Shown one piece after another: positions 7,068 to 10,597 of a stretch of 10,597 nt of DNA (position 1 is its first letter; every line of letters begins with the position of its first letter). The notes beneath the pieces were generated by a model. It did no database searches and was not told where the DNA came from. It saw nothing but the letters and a program-made list of their open reading frames with translations. A program made the translations under genes and the position numbers. This DNA comes from an uncultured Clostridia bacterium. GTDB lineage: Bacteria > Bacillota > Clostridia > Christensenellales > UBA1242. The stretch spans positions 1 to 10,597 of the forward strand of contig CAKVMF010000021.1 of NCBI GenBank assembly GCA_934771675.1, read 5' to 3'.

Positions 7068-7121
7068 AAAAAATTCTAGGCAGGAGTGTACAACGAAGTA
7101 CATGACTGTCTAGAATTTTTT
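7068..7121 (+). repeat. Covarying hairpin element, copy 1
   Basis: Two 24-nt arms (7068-7091 and 7098-7121) surround the loop AACGAA. Pairing is complete except for a G.T wobble (7080/7109), tandem G.A and A.G mismatches (7084/7105, 7085/7104) and a second G.T (7086/7103). The hairpin has A8 on the left and T6 on the right, so it could also terminate transcription from either side. Copy 2 at 7171-7228 keeps the same plan. It may be a structured RNA, a REP-like palindrome or a terminator. Confidence 0.75.
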
Positions 7122-7134
7122 AAACCCCAACTGA

Positions 7135-7158
7135 AACCAAAAGGCAAAAACTGCCTGT
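7135..7158 (+). repeat. Left arm of a 24-nt inverted repeat
   Basis: This arm (starting AACCAAAAGGCAAAAACTGC) pairs along its whole length with 7243-7266, the one non-Watson-Crick pair being a G.T. It encloses hairpin copy 2, so 7135-7266 could form a long cruciform or transcript stem. A small GCCTG-T-CAGGC palindrome lies at its inner end (7153-7163). Confidence 0.8.
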
Positions 7159-7170
7159 CAGGCAAAGAAT

Positions 7171-7228
7171 AAAAAAATTTCCAGGCACGATTTTACAATG
7201 ACGTAAATGAGTGTCTGGAAATTTTTTT
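7171..7228 (+). repeat. Covarying hairpin element, copy 2 (also probable gap terminator on the other strand)
   Basis: Two 26-nt arms (7171-7196 and 7203-7228) surround the loop AATGAC. It keeps the G.T wobble (7185/7214) and the tandem G.A and A.G mismatches (7189/7210, 7190/7209) of copy 1, with T.T (7191/7208) where copy 1 has G.T. Three pairs differ from copy 1 by compensatory double changes. On the minus strand it lies 37 nt after the gap stop and ends in seven U, so it probably terminates gap. Confidence 0.75.
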
Positions 7229-7242
7229 AATTCTGAAGAATC

Positions 7243-7266
7243 ACGGGCAGTTTTTGCCTTTTGGTT
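7243..7266 (-). repeat. Right arm of the 24-nt inverted repeat, overlapping the gap stop
   Basis: This is the reverse complement of 7135-7158 with one transition. Its last two bases (7265-7266) belong to the TAA stop of gap (7265-7267), so the boundary of the repeat coincides with the end of the gene. Confidence 0.8.
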
Positions 7267-8284
7267 ATTTGTGGTCTACGGCATACATATGCTCAATCAA
7301 ATCCAAAACTTTGCAAGAATAGCCCCATTCATTATCATACCAAGCAACAAGTTTAACAAATGTTGGGTTAAGCATGATACCAGCAGAAGCATCAAAGATA
7401 GAAGTTCTTGGGTCATTGATGATGTCTTGAGAAACAATAGCATCTTCAGTGTAACCAATAACACCTTTGTATTCTTTTGAAGCAGCAGCCTTTTTCATAA
7501 CGGCTTTAATTTCATCATAAGTTGTTGGTTTTGCAAGGTTAACGGTAAGGTCAACAACGCTTCCATCAATTGTTGGAACACGCATACTCATACCAGTAAG
7601 TTTGCCTTTAAGAGAAGGAATAACTTCTCCAACCATTTTTGCAGCACCAGTTGATGAAGGGATGATGTTTGCTGAAGCAGCACGTCCACCTCTCCAGTCT
7701 TTTGCAGAAACGCCATCAACAGTTCTTTGAGTTGCTGTTGTTGAGTGAACAGTTGTCATCAAACCAGAAACAATTCCGAAATTGTCATTGATAACTTTTG
7801 CAAGTGGAGCCAAGCAGTTTGTTGTGCAGCTTGCATTTGAAACAACGTTCATATCTTTTGTATATTCGTTTTGGTTAACACCCATAACAAAAACAGGAGT
7901 TCCCTTTCCTGGGGCTGTGATAACAACCTTTTTTGCACCACCAGCAAGATGGCGAGCAGCATCTTCAGCCTTTGTGAATTTTCCAGTAGCTTCAGCAACA
8001 TATTCAGCGCCGCAGCCTTTCCAGTCAATTTCTTCTGGATTCAATTTGTTGAACCATTTAATTTTGTTTCCGTTAACAACAAGAGTGTCACCTTCAACCT
8101 TAAGATCTGCATTGAATGGTCCATGAACAGAATCATACTTAATCATGTAACAAGCATAATTGATATCGATGAATGGGTCATTGATTCCCACAACTTCGAT
8201 ATTTGTCTTGTTTTCGATTGATGCTCTGAGCAAGAGTCCACCAATTCTTCCAAATCCGTTAATACCAATTTTTATTTTTGCCAT
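7265..8284 (-). CDS. gap: Glyceraldehyde-3-phosphate dehydrogenase, type I
   Basis: 339 aa, of normal length. It oxidises glyceraldehyde 3-phosphate to 1,3-bisphosphoglycerate with NAD+ and phosphate in glycolysis, as a cytosolic tetramer. Visible are the Rossmann start IGINGFGRIGG (6-16), the nucleotide-selecting Asp36 in GINDPF, which favours NAD+ over NADP+, the active-site SNASCTTNCLAP with catalytic Cys153, His180 in TTVHS, the anion-binding PSSTGAAK (209-216), and WYDNEWGYS near the C-terminus. One oddity is Gly at position 16, where relatives usually have Arg (GFGRIGR). The ATG has a strong AAGGAG site (8292-8297, 7-nt spacing). The gene is divergent from fba and ends against a palindromic element that probably supplies its terminator. 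Confidence 0.97.
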   Translation of the reverse strand: MAKIKIGINGFGRIGGLLLRASIENKTNIEVVGINDPFIDINYACYMIKYDSVHGPFNADLKVEGDTLVVNGNKIKWFNKLNPEEIDWKGCGAEYVAEATGKFTKAEDAARHLAGGAKKVVITAPGKGTPVFVMGVNQNEYTKDMNVVSNASCTTNCLAPLAKVINDNFGIVSGLMTTVHSTTATQRTVDGVSAKDWRGGRAASANIIPSSTGAAKMVGEVIPSLKGKLTGMSMRVPTIDGSVVDLTVNLAKPTTYDEIKAVMKKAAASKEYKGVIGYTEDAIVSQDIINDPRTSIFDASAGIMLNPTFVKLVAWYDNEWGYSCKVLDLIEHMYAVDHK

Positions 8285-8319
8285 AAAAAAACTCCTTATA
8301 ATTTATTTTTAACAATTTG

Positions 8320-8348
8320 ATTATATGCTAAACCCAAAAATAATGCAA
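8320..8348 (-). promoter_or_regulatory. Promoter of gap
   Basis: On the minus strand, a perfect -10 TATAAT (8320-8325), a 17-bp spacer and a weak -35 TTGCAT (8343-8348). The leader of about 30 nt holds the AAGGAG site. Confidence 0.65.
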
Positions 8349-8378
8349 ATATAAAATTATTTGTTTTACAATTTTTGG
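8334..8378. promoter_or_regulatory. Possible symmetric control region between gap and fba
   Basis: CCAAAAAT (8334-8341) is inverted at 8371-8378, one arm within the spacer of each divergent promoter. Inside them, CAAATA (8346-8351) is inverted at 8358-8363. Both dyads are centred near 8355-8356, the midpoint between the two -35 boxes. This could be a shared operator, but the region is very AT-rich and chance is a real alternative. Confidence 0.35.
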
Positions 8379-8393
8379 TTAAAATTTTATAAT
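8365..8393 (+). promoter_or_regulatory. Promoter of fba
   Basis: -35 TTTACA (8365-8370), a 17-bp spacer and a perfect -10 TATAAT (8388-8393); a second TATAAT overlaps at 8393-8398. A strong AAGGAAGG ribosome site follows at 8411-8418, 7 nt before the ATG. The box quality suggests high expression. Confidence 0.75.
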
Positions 8394-8425
8394 ATAATCA
8401 TAAAGTATAAAAGGAAGGTATAAAA

Positions 8426-9337
8426 ATGTCTTTAGTAAATACAAAACAAATGTTAAAAGATGCACTTAAAAACGGATACGCAATTCCCGCATTCAATGTT
8501 TGCAACATGGAATCAGCACAAGCTGTTGCAGAAGTTGCTGGTGAAAAAAATGTTCCTATCATCATTGCTGTGTCTGAAGGAGCAGGAAAATACGCTGGCT
8601 TTGACTACATCAGAGCAATTGTTGAAACAGCAAGCAAACATTACAGCAACCCAATTGCACTCCACCTTGACCACGGCAAAACTTTTGAAGCTTGCAAGGC
8701 TGCAATTGATGCAGGTTTCACAAGCGTTATGATTGACGGCAGTGCACTTCCATATGAAGAAAACATTGCTGAAACAAAAAAAGTTGTTGAATATGCACAT
8801 GCAAGAAACGTGACAGTTGAAGCAGAACTTGGAAAAATCATCGGAACAGAAGATATGATTCATAGCGACACAGAATCATTCACCGACCCAGAAGAAGCAA
8901 AAGATTTTGCAACAAGAACTGGCGTTGACAGTTTGGCAATTTCAATCGGAACAGCACATGGTGTTAACAAATCTATAAAAACACCAATCATTCAATATCA
9001 AGTTATTGAAAATGTTCACAAAGCACTTCCAGAGCTTCCACTTGTCGCTCACGGCAGTTCAACCGTTCCAAAGAAATGGGTTGACCTTGTTTTGAAATAT
9101 GGCGGCGTAATCAAAAAGAGCCAAGGCATCAGCGAAGATGATATTCAAAAAATGTCAAAAACTGCAATCTGCAAAATCAATATGGACACAGATTTAAGAC
9201 TCGCCCACACCGCTGGCGTTCGTGAAACACTTGTTGAACATCCAGAACTCTTTGACCAAAGAGATTACAACAAAGCCGGAAAGAATAATGTTAAGGAGCA
9301 AGTTGCCCACGCTATTGAACTCGTTGAAGGCAAATAA
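8426..9337 (+). CDS. fba: Class II fructose-1,6-bisphosphate aldolase
   Basis: 303 aa. This zinc-dependent cytosolic aldolase splits fructose 1,6-bisphosphate to dihydroxyacetone phosphate and glyceraldehyde 3-phosphate, the substrate of the neighbouring gap product. Signatures are YAIPAFNVCN (18-27), LHLDHG (79-84) with catalytic Asp82 and zinc ligand His83, VEAELGKIIGTED (131-143) in the GatY/KbaY/FbaA pattern, zinc ligands His178 (GTAHG) and His209 (VAHGSS), and INMDTDLR (251-258) for phosphate binding. Tagatose-bisphosphate aldolases share this fold, so specificity is inferred from the gap neighbour rather than proven. The gene is divergent from gap and has its own promoter, strong ribosome site and terminator, so it is probably monocistronic. 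Confidence 0.95.
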   Translation: MSLVNTKQMLKDALKNGYAIPAFNVCNMESAQAVAEVAGEKNVPIIIAVSEGAGKYAGFDYIRAIVETASKHYSNPIALHLDHGKTFEACKAAIDAGFTSVMIDGSALPYEENIAETKKVVEYAHARNVTVEAELGKIIGTEDMIHSDTESFTDPEEAKDFATRTGVDSLAISIGTAHGVNKSIKTPIIQYQVIENVHKALPELPLVAHGSSTVPKKWVDLVLKYGGVIKKSQGISEDDIQKMSKTAICKINMDTDLRLAHTAGVRETLVEHPELFDQRDYNKAGKNNVKEQVAHAIELVEGK

Positions 9338-9350
9338 GAAAACTAAAATA

Positions 9351-9382
9351 AAAAATCCCTAGACAATTATCTAGGGATTTTT
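9351..9382 (+). terminator. Bidirectional terminator between fba and the sialyltransferase-like gene
   Basis: A 13-bp perfect stem (9351-9363 with 9370-9382) has a 6-nt loop. Six T follow on the plus strand (9378-9383) and six A precede (9350-9355), so it can end transcripts of both convergent genes. Confidence 0.92.
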
Positions 9383-9410
9383 TATTGTTTGTTATTTTCT
9401 ATTTACAAAA

Positions 9411-10597
9411 TTATTCTGCAACAAGTTCGTATGTGCCAGAAACATTCTTTTGATAAAACTTTAATGTTTCGCTTTCAAATGTTCCGTCAGCATTGTAGGT
9501 GCATTCATAAACTGCAACTTTTGAAACGCCTGTGATTTCGCCACTTTCGTTTTTATCTGCAATTTCAATCAAAACCGCATTGTCGCTTGTTATGGTCAAA
9601 CCATATTTTGAACCAGTATTTTTTGCAAGCGAGAAGAATGTTTCAAGATGATTTTTATATTCTTGAGTAAATCCACCTTCAGTTTGATTCCAAACACCAG
9701 CACTTTGGTCATCGGTTGTTGATTTGAATGTTGATGATGAATAGCCAATATAAACAAGGTCTGGATTGTAAAGCGCAATCATTTCAGCTGGGATGGCACT
9801 TGGAAGGTCAATAAGTCCAAGGTCTGCAAGTTCTTTTGCTTTTTCAGGAATTGTGTCTGCTGGAGTTGCAGGGTGACCTTTGTAATAATAAACATATTTA
9901 TCTCCATAATATGCCTTTGTTGCACGAACATAAAGTTCAAAGTTAACTTCGTTGGTTGCAGGTCTGCTTGCACGATAGTCATGAGACCCCAAAATAACCA
10001 TTGCTTGTTTGTTTTGAGCATTTGCATCAGCAAACAAATTGTCGCCAAGTTTGAAGAGTCTTTTCATGTATGCAATACCTTCAGCATCAAGAGAATTAAA
10101 CAAATTTGAAAAGTTGATAATTTTGATTTTGTTTCCACCCTCTTCGGTTGAAAGTTCTTTAAATTCATTGAAGATTTCAGCATTGGTTGGAGCGATTGCT
10201 CTATTATCAACACCTGTTACCCACCATTCAACATTAGATTCTTCCCTAACCATAACATAAGCGAGTTTTCTTGAATCATCTGCTGAAATAACAAAGCTTG
10301 TATCAAAACGATTATAAGATCCACGTTCTGCAATTTCTGCAAGAAGTGTGTTGTATTGAGTTTTGAGAGCTTCATATCTTGCGTGAGCTTCGGCTGTTTC
10401 GACATTGAATTGTTGGTTGAAAAGATTGAATGTTGCTGCGCCGTCGCTAAGCAATACCAAATTGTAATTTGATTTTGGAATACCATTTGCAACGGTTGCT
10501 TGCAATGCACCATAAAGCCAGTAGTCATTGTAATACAAGTGGAACTTTGAATTATTATTTATTTCATAAAGTTCCTTGATCCAATTTGCAGTAATAG
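9411..10597 (-). CDS. Sialyltransferase-like glycosyltransferase, GT80-related (5' end beyond window)
   Basis: The frame is open from the window edge to TAA at 9411, giving about 395 codons; the start is not visible, and a TTG at 10538 is only an internal candidate. YYKGHP (KGHP at 9870-9881) matches the KGHP motif that binds the CMP donor in GT80 sialyltransferases such as Pasteurella multocida PmST1. About 30 residues later IPAEMIALYNPDLVYIGYSS, with the Ser triplet at 9732-9740, parallels their IPANISFEVL...ASSLYF stretch. LLSDGAATF (SDG at 10440-10448) sits where those enzymes have YDDGS, so the (D/E)(D/E)G motif keeps the second acid and Gly but not the first acid. These enzymes move sialic acid from CMP-sialate to sugars. 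The C-terminal 60 residues look beta-rich and extra. Overall identity looks low, so the donor may differ or activity may be lost. Confidence 0.6.
   Translation of the reverse strand, partial: ITANWIKELYEINNNSKFHLYYNDYWLYGALQATVANGIPKSNYNLVLLSDGAATFNLFNQQFNVETAEAHARYEALKTQYNTLLAEIAERGSYNRFDTSFVISADDSRKLAYVMVREESNVEWWVTGVDNRAIAPTNAEIFNEFKELSTEEGGNKIKIINFSNLFNSLDAEGIAYMKRLFKLGDNLFADANAQNKQAMVILGSHDYRASRPATNEVNFELYVRATKAYYGDKYVYYYKGHPATPADTIPEKAKELADLGLIDLPSAIPAEMIALYNPDLVYIGYSSSTFKSTTDDQSAGVWNQTEGGFTQEYKNHLETFFSLAKNTGSKYGLTITSDNAVLIEIADKNESGEITGVSKVAVYECTYNADGTFESETLKFYQKNVSGTYELVAE

Noticed and set aside
7084..7105. Kink-turn motif in the hairpin, because of the tandem G.A pairs
   Set aside because: The internal loop is symmetric and lacks the 3-nt bulge a standard kink-turn needs, so only a tandem G.A motif can be claimed.
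6992..7266. CRISPR array, because of repeated segments
   Set aside because: Only two or three diverged copies at uneven spacing, in mixed orientation and with strong internal pairing; no repeat-spacer regularity and no cas genes.
7211..7480. Plus-strand 89-aa open frame
   Set aside because: It lies mostly antisense to the end of gap, has no ribosome site, and starts inside the hairpin element; it is a shadow frame.
7782..8221. Plus-strand frames of 114-116 aa antisense to gap
   Set aside because: No ribosome site or promoter, and the opposite strand is an unmistakable GAPDH; these are shadows.
1..10597. Alternative genetic code (TGA as Trp), given the low GC
   Set aside because: Conserved Trp positions in GAPDH, MnmA and the glycosyltransferase use TGG, and the genes are intact with standard stops.

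Overview
The window looks like chromosomal DNA of a low-GC Gram-positive bacterium, most likely an uncultured Clostridia-type gut organism. The evidence is AT-rich codon use, strong GGAG or AAGGAG ribosome sites, sigma-A-type promoters often with an extended TGn -10, U-tailed hairpin terminators and Firmicutes-like gap, fba and mnmA genes. Trp is TGG and every visible stop is TAA or TAG, so nothing points to recoding. Species-level placement cannot be read from the sequence alone.

Layout. Positions 1-3779 hold a minus-strand transcription unit read right to left: an extended -10 promoter (3751-3779), a zinc-ribbon plus TM2-domain membrane protein, mnmA (tRNA 2-thiouridylase) 2 nt downstream, a terminator-like hairpin over the mnmA stop, and a transglutaminase-like protein that runs off the left edge. 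Positions 3824-5432 hold a membrane GT2 glycosyltransferase with its own promoter and terminator. Positions 5526-6920 hold an acyltransferase-3 membrane protein divergent from a 69-aa XRE/Cro-type repressor. Three near-identical palindromes spaced about three helical turns apart lie between them, overlapping both promoters, and the repressor mRNA looks leaderless.

Positions 6921-7264 have no gene. They carry two long hairpins of the same architecture that keep their fold through compensatory base changes; a 24-nt inverted repeat encloses the second one and ends on the gap stop codon. Positions 7265-9382 hold gap (minus) and fba (plus), two glycolytic genes divergent from a compact, partly symmetric promoter region, with a bidirectional terminator after fba. 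Positions 9411-10597 hold the 3' part of a minus-strand protein with the KGHP and Ser-Ser signatures of GT80-type bacterial sialyltransferases.

Taken together, housekeeping genes (tRNA thiolation, glycolysis) alternate with envelope-modification genes (GT2, acyltransferase, sialyltransferase-like). The best candidates for something undescribed are the paired covarying hairpins, the repressor-acyltransferase switch with its three operators, and the divergent sialyltransferase-like protein.
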